Assembly: GCF_900106665.1 (NCBI RefSeq)
Contig: NZ_FNNA01000001.1
Coordinates: 806,001 to 870,000 of the forward strand
From: Paracoccus sanguinis
GTDB lineage: Bacteria > Pseudomonadota > Alphaproteobacteria > Rhodobacterales > Rhodobacteraceae
Direction: 5' to 3'
DNA: 64,000 nucleotides
Below, piece by piece: positions 56,814 to 64,000 of the stretch. The first letter of the stretch is position 1. The number at the start of each line of letters is the position of its first letter. The notes beneath the pieces are model-generated. The model had not been told where the DNA came from and did not search any database. It saw nothing but the letters and a program-made list of their open reading frames with translations. Position numbers and translations under genes: made by a program.

Positions 56814-57796
56814 CCCCGCGCCCCGCCCTGCTGCTCGGCGCGCTCGCGCTTCTGGTCGCGGTGCTGGCGCTCGCCTCGCTGCTGGTCGGGCCGGCGGGGA
56901 CGCCGCCGGGCGAGAGCCTCGCCGCGCTCGTCTCGGGCGAGGGGCCGCTGGGCCTCGTCCTGCGCGAGATCCGGGCGCCGCGGGCGGTGCTGGGGATCAT
57001 GGTCGGCGTCAGCCTTGGCCTGTCGGGGGCGGCGTTGCAGGGGTATCTGCGGAACCCGCTGGCCGAGCCGGGGCTGATCGGCGTCTCGGCCTCGGCGGCG
57101 CTGGGGGCGGTTATCGCCATCCAGCTCGGCGCCTCGGCGCTGGGGATGACGGTGCCCCTCGCCGCACTCGGCGGGGCACTGGGGGGCGTCGCGCTGATCC
57201 TGATGCTGGCCGGGCGCGGCGGCGGCAGCTTTGCGCTGATCCTCGGCGGGATCGCGGTCTCGGCGCTGGCAGGGGCGCTGACGGCGCTGGTGCTGAACCT
57301 CTCGCCGAACCCGTTTGCGGCCTATGACATCATGTTCTGGACGATGGGCTCGCTGGCCGACCGAAGCTGGGCCCATGTCGCGGCGGCGGCGCCGGTGATG
57401 GCGCTCGGCTGGGGGGCGCTGGCGCTGACCGGGCGCGGGCTCGACGCGCTGACCCTGGGCGAGGAGGCCGCCGCCTCGCTGGGCGTGGACCTGGCCCGGC
57501 TGCGGCTGACAGTGGTGCTGGGCACCGCCGCCGCAGTCGGGGCGGCGACGGCGGTGGCGGGCGCGATCGGCTTCGTCGGGCTGGTGGTGCCGCATCTCTT
57601 GCGCGGGCTCAGCGGCGGGCTGCCCTCGCGGCTGCTGCCGGCGGCGGCGCTGGGGGGCGCGGCGCTGGTGCTCGCCGCCGACGTGGCGGTGCGGGTGATC
57701 CTGCCCGACCAGGACCTGAAGCTCGGGGTGATGATGGCGCTGGTCGGCGCGCCGGTGTTCCTGCACCTCATCCGCCGCACCGAGGCCGGAAAATGA
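56810..57796 (+). CDS. btuC: Cobalamin ABC transporter permease BtuC-like
   Basis: 328 residues with about nine or ten membrane helices, the FecCD/BtuC family. Typical blocks are LREIRAPRAVLGIMVG, GLSGAALQGYLRNPLAEPGLIGVS and, near the end, GAIGFVGLVVPHLLR. The last is the coupling region that meets the ATPase. Length is normal. Overlaps of 4 bases with both neighbours show a single translational unit under the riboswitch. Confidence 0.94.
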   Translation: MTPRPALLLGALALLVAVLALASLLVGPAGTPPGESLAALVSGEGPLGLVLREIRAPRAVLGIMVGVSLGLSGAALQGYLRNPLAEPGLIGVSASAALGAVIAIQLGASALGMTVPLAALGGALGGVALILMLAGRGGGSFALILGGIAVSALAGALTALVLNLSPNPFAAYDIMFWTMGSLADRSWAHVAAAAPVMALGWGALALTGRGLDALTLGEEAAASLGVDLARLRLTVVLGTAAAVGAATAVAGAIGFVGLVVPHLLRGLSGGLPSRLLPAAALGGAALVLAADVAVRVILPDQDLKLGVMMALVGAPVFLHLIRRTEAGK

Positions 57797-58527
57797 GCCT
57801 GACGCTCAGCGCCCTGACCGTCCGCCGGGACGGCTGTCCGGTGGTGGACCGGGTGTCGCTGGCGGTCCCGCCGGGGCAGTTCGTGGGCCTGATCGGCCCG
57901 AACGGCGCCGGCAAGTCCACGCTGATGCGCGCCGCGCTGGGGCTGATCGCGGCCGAGGGGATAAGCGACCTCGCCGCCCTGCCCCCCGCCCGCCGCGCCC
58001 GCCGCGCCGCCTGGCTGCCGCAGACGCGCGAGGTCGCCTGGCCGATCCCGGTCGCGGCGCTGGTGCGGCTGGGCCGCCGCGCCGACCCGGACCGGCGGGC
58101 CGACGCCCCGGCCGTGGCCGAGGCGCTCGCCGCGCTCGACGCCACCCACCTGCGCGACCGCCGCGCCACGGAACTCTCGGGCGGCGAGCTGGCGCGGGTG
58201 CTCATCGCCCGGCTTCTGGCCCAGCGCACGCCGCTGATCCTCGCCGACGAGCCGGTGGCGGGGCTCGATCCGGCGCATCAGCTCGCGGTGATGGCGCTCT
58301 TCCGCGACCTCGCGCGGCAGGGCCGCACGGTGATCGCCTCGGTCCACGAACTCGGCCTTGCGGCGCGGTTCTGCGACCGGCTGGTGCTGATGGACCGCGG
58401 CCGGCTCGTGGCCGACGGCGCCCCGGCCGAGGTGCTGACCGCCCCCCATCTGCGCGACAGCTTCGGCGTCGGGGGCGCGTTCGTCGCCACCCCCGCCGGC
58501 CCGGCCTTCGTGACCCTGCCGCTCTAG
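57793..58527 (+). CDS. btuD: Cobalamin ABC transporter ATPase BtuD-like
   Basis: 244 residues. Walker A is [13 protein letters not shown] near residue 37, the signature is ELSGGELARVLIARLL, Walker B is LILADEPVAGLDPAHQ and the H-loop is IASVHELGLAARF. It powers the BtuC permease. It is shorter than siderophore ATPases, with a compressed segment between Walker A and the Q-loop (WLPQTREVAWPIPV). The stop TAG shares its four-base CTAG with the stop of the convergent dsbA-like gene. Confidence 0.94.
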   Translation: MSLTLSALTVRRDGCPVVDRVSLAVPPGQFVGLIGPNGAGKSTLMRAALGLIAAEGISDLAALPPARRARRAAWLPQTREVAWPIPVAALVRLGRRADPDRRADAPAVAEALAALDATHLRDRRATELSGGELARVLIARLLAQRTPLILADEPVAGLDPAHQLAVMALFRDLARQGRTVIASVHELGLAARFCDRLVLMDRGRLVADGAPAEVLTAPHLRDSFGVGGAFVATPAGPAFVTLPL

Positions 58528-59171
58528 ACCCCCAGCGTCTTGCGGCCGCGCGCCACCAGCGCCTTGAGATCGTCGAGGCTCTGGTGCCCGAACACCGCCT
58601 CGTCCCCGGCGATCAGCGTCGGCGTGCCGACAAGCCCCATGTGGTCGGCGAGTTCGAACGAGGCGTTGATGTGCCGGCTGACCCGGTCCGACTGCATCTC
58701 GGCCCTGAGCTTGCCCTCGTCCAGCCCGACCCGGCGCACCACCCGCATCACCGAGGCCTCGGTGGCGCGCCCCTTGATGCCCATCAGCCCCGCGTGCATC
58801 TGCCAGTATTTCCCCTGCGGCAGCGCCGCGAGCGCCGCGCGGGCCGCGAACTCGGAGTCCTCGCCGAACACCGGCCATTCGCGGAACACCACCCGCAGCC
58901 CGGGGTCCGCCGCGATCAGCCGCTGCATCATCGGCATGATGGTTTTGCAGTGCGGGCAGTTGTAGTCGAAGAACTCGGACAGGGTGATGTCGCCCTTGGG
59001 GTTGCCCAGCACCGGCGCCGTCGGGTCGCGCTCGAGCGCGGTGCGCAGCGCCGCGGGCATCGGGTTGGGCCGGGCGGCGGTGGCGCTTTGCGCGGCGGCC
59101 GGGCCGGTGGCGAGCGCCACGCCGGCGGCGAGCGGCAGGGTCAGGGCGAGGGTCTGGCGGCGGGTCGGCAT
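58524..59171 (-). CDS. DsbA-family thiol oxidoreductase
   Basis: 215 residues. A signal peptide with a twin-arginine-like start (MPTRRQTLALTLPLAAGVAL) ends near residue 28. The thioredoxin fold carries the active site NCPHCKTIMPMM and the cis-proline loop GLVGTPTLIAGD. The layout is that of the alphaproteobacterial DsbA/Com1 group acting in the periplasm. ATG at 59171 is preferred because AAAGGA lies 7 bases upstream; an ATG at 59186 would add 5 residues. It faces the btu operon tail to tail. Confidence 0.9.
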   Translation of the reverse strand: MPTRRQTLALTLPLAAGVALATGPAAAQSATAARPNPMPAALRTALERDPTAPVLGNPKGDITLSEFFDYNCPHCKTIMPMMQRLIAADPGLRVVFREWPVFGEDSEFAARAALAALPQGKYWQMHAGLMGIKGRATEASVMRVVRRVGLDEGKLRAEMQSDRVSRHINASFELADHMGLVGTPTLIAGDEAVFGHQSLDDLKALVARGRKTLGV

Positions 59172-59467
59172 GGCGGTTCCTTTCATCGCGGGGCCTGCCG
59201 GGTGCAGGCCCCATTCTGCGCGGTGCCCCTTGGCGGGGCCGGCGCGGTCACGGGCGGTCAGGGCGCCGCGGCCACGGACCCGAGGGCCGGCCGGGGCCCT
59301 GACGCGGGCGGTCCCCCCCGGGCTTACGGGCATCGGCGCCGGGGGGAAAGTCACGATGGCTCCATCGGCCGCCCGCCCGGCGCGGCGGCGTGCGCCGGGG
59401 CCGCCGAGGGAACCCCACCGCGCGGTTGCGCGCTGACCCCCCAGTACGAAAGAGGGAGGAGACCCGC

Positions 59468-60487
59468 ATGACCACGACCCTGATCCGCTCGGCCGCCGTC
59501 CTGCTGCTGACCGCCGCCACCGCGCCGATGGCCCTGGCGCAGGCCACGCCGGCCCCCGCCGCCCCGGCCGAAGCGCCGGCTGCAACTCCAGAGGCCGCCC
59601 CGGCGCCCCCGCAGGGCGCGCCCCGCGTCGGCATCACCCGCGACATGGCCGAGGCGGTGTTCAAGACCCCCGACGGTGAGTTCACCATCCGCCGCGACCA
59701 GACCCCCGGCGCCCGTCTCGAGGGGGACTGGGCGCTGACCAGCATGGATTGTCCGCCCTTCTGCATCCAGCCGATGAGCCCCGCCCCCGGCGTGACCACC
59801 GTGGGCGAGCTTGAGCTGATCGAGGCAATGAAGGCCGGCGACACGATCCTCGTCGATGGCCGCACGCCGGACTGGTTCACCGGCGGCACCATCCCCGGCG
59901 CCATCAACATCCCCTACACCCAGGCGGTCGAGCGGCTGAGCGAGCTCGGCTGCGAGCCCGATTTCGACGGCAAGTTCGACTGCGCCGAGGCGAAGAAGGC
60001 GATCCTGTTCTGCAACGGCATCTGGTGCGGCCAGTCGCCGACCGCGATCCGGGCGATGATCGACGCGGGCTACCCGGCGGAGAAGATCAGCTATTACCGC
60101 GGGGGGATGCTGACCTGGCGGCTGCTGGGGCTGACCGTGGCCGGGGGCGCCAACGCGGCCGACACCGACCCGGTGGCGGCGCAGGAGGTGACGCCCGAGG
60201 AGGCCGCGACGCCCGGTGCCGGGGCGGCTTCTGGCGCGAAGGATGGGGTGGCGCAGAATGCGGGGCAAAAGGTCAACGATGGCGTAATGACTCCGGCGGA
60301 AAACCCGCTGACCAACGGCACCGCCGCCGAAGCCGCCAAGTCCGGCGAGACCTCCGTCACCGGCGACGCCACCGCCGCCAAACCGGGCGACGCGGCGGCC
60401 CAGGGGGGCGACGCGACGACCGGCAACCCGAGCGACACGGCCGCCCCGAAGGCTGCCGACTCCGCGGCGCCCAAGCCCGCGAATTGA
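59468..60487 (+). CDS. Secreted rhodanese-like protein with low-complexity tail
   Basis: 339 residues. The signal peptide covers residues ~1-24 (SAAVLLLTAATAPMALAQ), followed by an Ala/Pro linker. The rhodanese-like domain (~residues 115-215) has DTILVDGRTPDWFTGGTIPGA and the loop ILFCNGIWCGQSP, where the catalytic Cys would lie. The final ~120 residues are Ala/Gly/Asp-rich and of low complexity. It resembles periplasmic rhodanese proteins linked to sulfur or alcohol oxidation, but no such genes are nearby. AGAGGGAGGAG precedes the ATG. Confidence 0.82.
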   Translation: MTTTLIRSAAVLLLTAATAPMALAQATPAPAAPAEAPAATPEAAPAPPQGAPRVGITRDMAEAVFKTPDGEFTIRRDQTPGARLEGDWALTSMDCPPFCIQPMSPAPGVTTVGELELIEAMKAGDTILVDGRTPDWFTGGTIPGAINIPYTQAVERLSELGCEPDFDGKFDCAEAKKAILFCNGIWCGQSPTAIRAMIDAGYPAEKISYYRGGMLTWRLLGLTVAGGANAADTDPVAAQEVTPEEAATPGAGAASGAKDGVAQNAGQKVNDGVMTPAENPLTNGTAAEAAKSGETSVTGDATAAKPGDAAAQGGDATTGNPSDTAAPKAADSAAPKPAN

Positions 60488-60495
60488 GCCGAAGG

Positions 60496-60789
60496 TCATG
60501 CGGCGGCGCGGCGGGCGGGGGTGGCTGCGCCCCCGTCTGCCTTTTGTGCCTGCACCCGATCCCTCCGGGCGCGCGGCATCATCTGGTGCCGCGGGTAAAG
60601 GGCGGCGTCCAGGGCGAGACGGTGTTGATCCACGCCGTCTGCCACAAGGTCATCCACCGCACGTTGACCGAGGCGGAACTGGCGCGACGCTACGCCTCGG
60701 TCGAGGCATTGCGCGGGCACGAGGGGCTCCGGCGGTTCTGGGACTGGGTGGGGAAGCGGCCGCCGGGGTGGACTGGGCGGGTGCGGTGA
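60496..60789 (+). CDS. Small HNH endonuclease-like protein, start not identified
   Basis: The frame ending at TGA 60787-60789 reads CLLCLHPIPPGARHHLVPRV, then HAVCHKVIHRTLTEAELARRY, then FWDWVGKRPPGW. The Cys pair, HHLVP and CxxxIH fit the short HNH proteins found widely in Rhodobacteraceae. No ATG, GTG or suitable TTG lies in frame before the first Cys (~60538), so the start may be lost or shifted by a frameshift; an ATG at 60498 is in another frame. The given left end is only a limit. It may be a pseudogene. Confidence 0.55.
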   Translation, partial: SCGGAAGGGGCAPVCLLCLHPIPPGARHHLVPRVKGGVQGETVLIHAVCHKVIHRTLTEAELARRYASVEALRGHEGLRRFWDWVGKRPPGWTGRVR

Positions 60790-60831
60790 GGCGAGGTAAC
60801 GCGATGTAGGTTACGGTGACGATGAACCTTA

Positions 60832-61881
60832 TTAGTCCAATGCCGAGAACGAAGGCTTCGGAGCAATAACAGTTGCGGCCTTTTGCTTTATATGCAGCCA
60901 CTCGGGGGCATTAACCCCGACAAGTTCATGCGATTGCTTGACGAGGTTCTGCTGTGCAGCCTCGTTCAAAGCTTCCTCAATCTCTAAAATCCGCGCGTCA
61001 GGATATTTCTCTAACTGTTCTTGCAGCCTTTGACCCTTAGCGCTCGGCTTCGCGTAATATGGAGGCTGAGCCTGCTTGCCCAAGCTACACATCGCTCGAC
61101 CCACGGCCATATCGGCGTCGTTGTACAACCCCATGAAACCGTTGGGATCAGCGAGGCTTACGATCCACATCTTTTTCGAATTATCGTACCAAACTCCCTC
61201 TTTGTTTCCAAAGTGGGTCGACTCTGGAACTATTCCTACTCTCAACCCCCGGCCAGACTCAAGAAGCTTGTAATTTGACTTAACTGTTGCAGCGACGTAA
61301 CAGGCGTCGTCCTCAGTCGAAAGAAAAAGGTCTGTTTTCCATATTTGCTTAATCCTGTCCGGCAGTGATGGTTCAGACTGAAGACCTCTTGCTGCCGTTG
61401 CTACCCACGGCCCGAAACTAAATGGCCGACCACTACCCTCTGGCAAAAGATATGCTCCATCGCCTGCGTTCTCGACAACAGCGTCGATAAAGCCTAGAAA
61501 CTTTGCCCGCTCGTAGCCGTAAAGCAGAGACTGTGGACTGCGATCTCGCAAACGAGTGGGCGAACACTTGCGTAGTACATTAGAAATGTGATCGGTGACG
61601 TTAGGCTCGTGTCCAAGGATCGCCTCATGGACAGCCCACTCAAAACCGTCGCCCCTCATCCCCTTGTCACGTTCTAGCCGAACAACCTTCGCGAATTGCC
61701 GCGCTCGAACATCTTTAAGCTCAGTGTTCAAGTCTGCCAAATCTTCATCGGAAATCGAGTCGATGAAGGCTCTCAAGATCGAGCGAGCCACCGCATAAAG
61801 GGCGCGACCGTATTCGTCGATTGGTTCTGCCTGCGTGATGAAGGTGACCTTTGGCGTGTTGGCGCTCGTTTGCTTTGCCAT
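60832..61881 (-). CDS. Unknown low-GC protein, possible nuclease-like
   Basis: 349 residues, family not recognised. GC content is near half, far below its neighbours, and codon use differs, so it was probably acquired horizontally as a single gene. The N-terminus is polar and helical (FAKVVRLERDKGMRGDGFEW, then EAILGHEP). Around residue 185, KTDLFLSTEDDACYVAATVK has the Asp...x-x-Lys spacing of some PD-(D/E)XK nucleases, though with Thr in place of the usual Glu/Gln. RVGIVPES and VWYDNSKKMWIVSL follow. It has no membrane segment. It could be a solo restriction or defence gene; evidence is weak. Confidence 0.7.
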   Translation of the reverse strand: MAKQTSANTPKVTFITQAEPIDEYGRALYAVARSILRAFIDSISDEDLADLNTELKDVRARQFAKVVRLERDKGMRGDGFEWAVHEAILGHEPNVTDHISNVLRKCSPTRLRDRSPQSLLYGYERAKFLGFIDAVVENAGDGAYLLPEGSGRPFSFGPWVATAARGLQSEPSLPDRIKQIWKTDLFLSTEDDACYVAATVKSNYKLLESGRGLRVGIVPESTHFGNKEGVWYDNSKKMWIVSLADPNGFMGLYNDADMAVGRAMCSLGKQAQPPYYAKPSAKGQRLQEQLEKYPDARILEIEEALNEAAQQNLVKQSHELVGVNAPEWLHIKQKAATVIAPKPSFSALD

Positions 61882-61885
61882 GCCA

Positions 61886-63541
61886 CTACCTCGTGAACTT
61901 CTTATACTTCACCCGCTTCGGCTCGACCGCGTCCGGCCCCAGCCGGCGCACCTTGTCCTCCTCGTACTGCTCGAAGTTGCCTTCGAACCACTCGACATGG
62001 GCATCGCCCTCGAAGGCGAGGATGTGGGTGCAGAGCCGGTCGAGGAAGAAGCGGTCGTGCGAGATGATGACCGCGCAGCCGGCGAAGTCCTCCAGCGCCG
62101 CTTCCAGCGCCTGCAGGGTTTCCACGTCCAGGTCGTTGGTCGGCTCGTCGAGCAGCAGCACGTTGCCGCCGGATTTCAGCAGCTTGGCCATGTGGACGCG
62201 GTTGCGCTCACCGCCCGAGAGCAGCCCGACCTTCTTCTGCTGGTCGCCGCCCTTGAAGTTGAAGGCCGAGGCATAGGCGCGCGAGTTCATCTGCGCGTCG
62301 CCGAGGTCGATCTGCTCGGCGCCGCCCGAAATCTCCTCCCACACCGTCTTGTTGGCGTCGAGCGCGTCGCGGGACTGGTCCACGAACGAAAGCTGCACGG
62401 TGTCGCCGAAGGTGATCTCGCCCGCGTCGGGCTTTTCGGCGCCGGTCAGCATCTTGAACAGCGTCGACTTGCCGGCGCCGTTCGGGCCGATCACGCCGAC
62501 GATGCCGCCCGGCGGCAGGCTGAAGTCCAGCCCCTCGATCAGCAGCTTGTCGCCGAAGGCCTTGGTCAGGCCGGAGACCTCGATCACCTTGCCGCCCAGC
62601 CGCGGGCCGTTCGGGACGATGATCTGGGCGTTGGCGATCTTCTCGCGCTCGGACTTCGCCGCCATCTCGTTATAGGCGTTGATCCGCGCCTTCTGCTTGG
62701 CCTGCCGCGCCTTGGCGCCGGCGCGGATCCAGTCCAGCTCGCGCTCGAGCGACTTCTGCCGCGCCTTGTCCTCGCGGGCTTCCTGTTCCAGCCGCTTGGC
62801 CTTCTGCTCCAGCCACGCCGAATAGTTGCCCTCGTAGGGGATCCCCCGGCCGCGATCCAGTTCGAGAATCCAGCCGGTGATGTCGTCGAGGAAATAGCGG
62901 TCGTGGGTCACGATCAGGATCGTGCCCGGATATTCGATCAGGTGCTTCTGCAGCCACGCGATGGTTTCCGCGTCGAGGTGGTTGGTCGGCTCGTCCAGCA
63001 GCAGCATGTCCGGCTGTTCCAGCAGCAGCTTGCACAGCGCGACCCGGCGCCGCTCACCCCCGGAAAGGGTTTCCACGTCGGCGTCGTCGGGCGGGCAGCG
63101 CAGCGCCTCCATCGCGACGTCGACCTGGCTGTCGAGGTCCCACAGGTTCTCGGCGTCGATCTCGTCCTGCAGCTTCGCCATCTCGTCGGCGGTCTCGTCC
63201 GAGTAGTTCATGGCGAGTTCGTTGTAGCGGTCGAGCTTGGCCTGCTTGGCCTTCACCCCCTCCATCACGTTGCCGCGGACGTTGAGCTGCGGGTCAAGCT
63301 GCGGCTCCTGCGGCAGATAGCCGACGGTCGCGCCCTTGGCGGCCCAGGCCTCGCCCGAGAAGTCCTTGTCGAGCCCGGCCATGATCCGCAGCAGGGTGGA
63401 TTTCCCCGCGCCGTTGACGCCGACGACCCCGATCTTGACCCCGGGCAGGAAGTTCAGGCGGATGTTCTCGAACGTCTTCTTGCCGCCCGGATAGGTCTTG
63501 GACACGCCGTCCATGTGATAGACATACTGATACGAGGCCAT
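61886..63541 (-). CDS. ettA: Energy-dependent translational throttle protein EttA (ABC-F)
   Basis: 551 residues with two ATPase domains and no membrane region. Walker A motifs are [13 protein letters not shown] and [13 protein letters not shown]. Signatures are [16 protein letters not shown] and [16 protein letters not shown]. Both Walker B motifs end LLLDEPTN(H/D)LD. The charged linker (residues ~240-300, [20 protein letters not shown]) is the P-site tRNA interaction motif region. EttA binds the ribosomal E site and controls entry into elongation according to energy state. The N-terminus [15 protein letters not shown] is typical. Confidence 0.96.
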   Translation of the reverse strand: MASYQYVYHMDGVSKTYPGGKKTFENIRLNFLPGVKIGVVGVNGAGKSTLLRIMAGLDKDFSGEAWAAKGATVGYLPQEPQLDPQLNVRGNVMEGVKAKQAKLDRYNELAMNYSDETADEMAKLQDEIDAENLWDLDSQVDVAMEALRCPPDDADVETLSGGERRRVALCKLLLEQPDMLLLDEPTNHLDAETIAWLQKHLIEYPGTILIVTHDRYFLDDITGWILELDRGRGIPYEGNYSAWLEQKAKRLEQEAREDKARQKSLERELDWIRAGAKARQAKQKARINAYNEMAAKSEREKIANAQIIVPNGPRLGGKVIEVSGLTKAFGDKLLIEGLDFSLPPGGIVGVIGPNGAGKSTLFKMLTGAEKPDAGEITFGDTVQLSFVDQSRDALDANKTVWEEISGGAEQIDLGDAQMNSRAYASAFNFKGGDQQKKVGLLSGGERNRVHMAKLLKSGGNVLLLDEPTNDLDVETLQALEAALEDFAGCAVIISHDRFFLDRLCTHILAFEGDAHVEWFEGNFEQYEEDKVRRLGPDAVEPKRVKYKKFTR

Positions 63542-63565
63542 GATCCGCTCCTGTAAGGTTGGCGG

Positions 63566-63960
63566 TTATCTAGGCCATCGGGGGGGCGAATTGAAGGCGC
63601 GTCGAATCAGCCGCCCGAGGGTCAAGACCGCCACGGCGACAGCCACCCAGGCGGCCAGCCCTGCGATCAGATAGAACCATCCCACGCCATGAGCCGATCG
63701 GATATGCGCCACCCCGGCAAAAGGGAAAAGCAGGGCGAATAAAGGTTGTAGACCGGCTCGCGCAGCCAGCCCAGAGGCGCGCGCGGGCTGCACTGGACGA
63801 ACACGAACAATGCATCCGTCCAGTAGCAGCCCGTTTCAGAATTGGCGGCAGCCCGTGGCGGCAGCCAGCGCGAGGTGAGTAGGCCGATGACGAGCAGGCC
63901 GACAAAGCCCAGGCTGGCCGCCTGGACAGCCCGCCACAGCATCGGCCTGAACTCCCGCAT
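63566..63960 (-). pseudogene. Small membrane protein gene split by a one-base frameshift
   Basis: Not a recognised family. The minus-strand frame from 63960 reads a membrane helix (SLGFVGLLVIGLLTSRWLPP), then GCYWTDALFVFVQCSP and REPVYNL near 63750. Beyond that point its translation becomes unlike a protein. A second frame continues naturally as FALLFPFAGVAHIR, then GWFYLIAGLAAWVAVAVAVL, ending at 63566. Joining them needs one base added near 63747. A real frameshift or a sequence error are both possible. Confidence 0.5.
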
Positions 63961-63962
63961 TT

Positions 63963-64000
63963 TCAGCGGTCCAGGAAGCCGCGGATCGCCTCGCCGGCCT
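63963..64000 (-). CDS. C-terminal end of an unidentified gene (partial)
   Basis: The last codons of a leftward gene read AGEAIRGFLDR and stop at 63963-63965, three bases before the split membrane gene. The ending is of the kind seen in alpha/beta hydrolases, but eleven residues are too few for an assignment. Confidence 0.3.
   Translation of the reverse strand, partial: AGEAIRGFLDR

Noticed and set aside
60580-60600. Short match to the complement of the tRNA-Thr 3' end (GGTGCCGC) as a possible second attachment site
   Set aside because: Only about nine bases, located inside the HNH coding sequence and 10 kb from the island edge; expected by chance in GC-rich DNA.
1-64000. CRISPR array
   Set aside because: No regularly spaced direct repeats with unique spacers and no cas-like genes were seen.

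Overview
The window is about 64 kb of very GC-rich DNA, roughly 70% G+C by eye outside one stretch. Gene content and order point to an alphaproteobacterium of the Rhodobacterales, Paracoccus/Rhodobacter-like. The pointers are a heterotetrameric sarcosine oxidase operon, ccmI-ruvX-DUF1289, accD-folC, a split gpsA-tsaD / hemD-mitofilin-hemY locus, an alphaproteobacterial methionine aminopeptidase, and recurring intergenic 'GGGATATTT'-type elements. This assignment is inference from gene families; no marker gene was compared.

Layout. 1-8.2 kb: end of a YfgM-like membrane protein, sodB, then a leftward sarcosine oxidase operon (soxB, two small membrane proteins, soxD, a TfoX-like protein, soxA, soxG) and a universal stress protein. 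8.9-17.6 kb: ccmI-ruvX-DUF1289, zapE, a histidine kinase, folC-accD, a cardiolipin synthase and an Lrp regulator. 17.7-34.5 kb: phhAB, ilvD, conserved hypotheticals, a GNAT protein, a CinA-like protein, map, an ABC exporter, DUF1761, EVE, YciI, gpsA, tsaD, then hemD, a mitofilin-like protein and hemY, ending with tRNA-Thr(CGT).

34.6-50.6 kb is a genomic island immediately 3' of the tRNA. It has lower and mixed GC content. It holds (i) a decayed IS110-type transposase; (ii) a tightly packed six-gene DNA-processing cluster: partial HTH protein, type III restriction subunit Res (broken by an in-frame amber codon), a PD-(D/E)XK-like protein, methyltransferase Mod with a low-GC specificity segment, a GIY-YIG protein, and a superfamily-I helicase with a RelE/ParE-like N-terminus (broken by a one-base frameshift); (iii) three unrecognised membrane-associated proteins; and (iv) the decayed remains of a DUF3631-type replication helicase and a tyrosine integrase. 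The six-gene cluster is the best candidate for an undescribed system: a type III restriction-modification core carrying extra nucleases and a helicase.

50.7-64 kb returns to the core genome: a secreted CAP-domain protein, an acyl-CoA synthetase, a cobalamin riboswitch with a btuB-btuF-btuC-btuD uptake operon, a DsbA-like oxidoreductase, a secreted rhodanese-like protein, a small HNH protein without a clear start, one isolated low-GC gene of unknown function, ettA, and a membrane protein gene split by a frameshift. Several genes (res, the helicase, the last membrane protein) are each interrupted by a single-base lesion. Whether these are real decay or assembly errors cannot be decided from the sequence alone.
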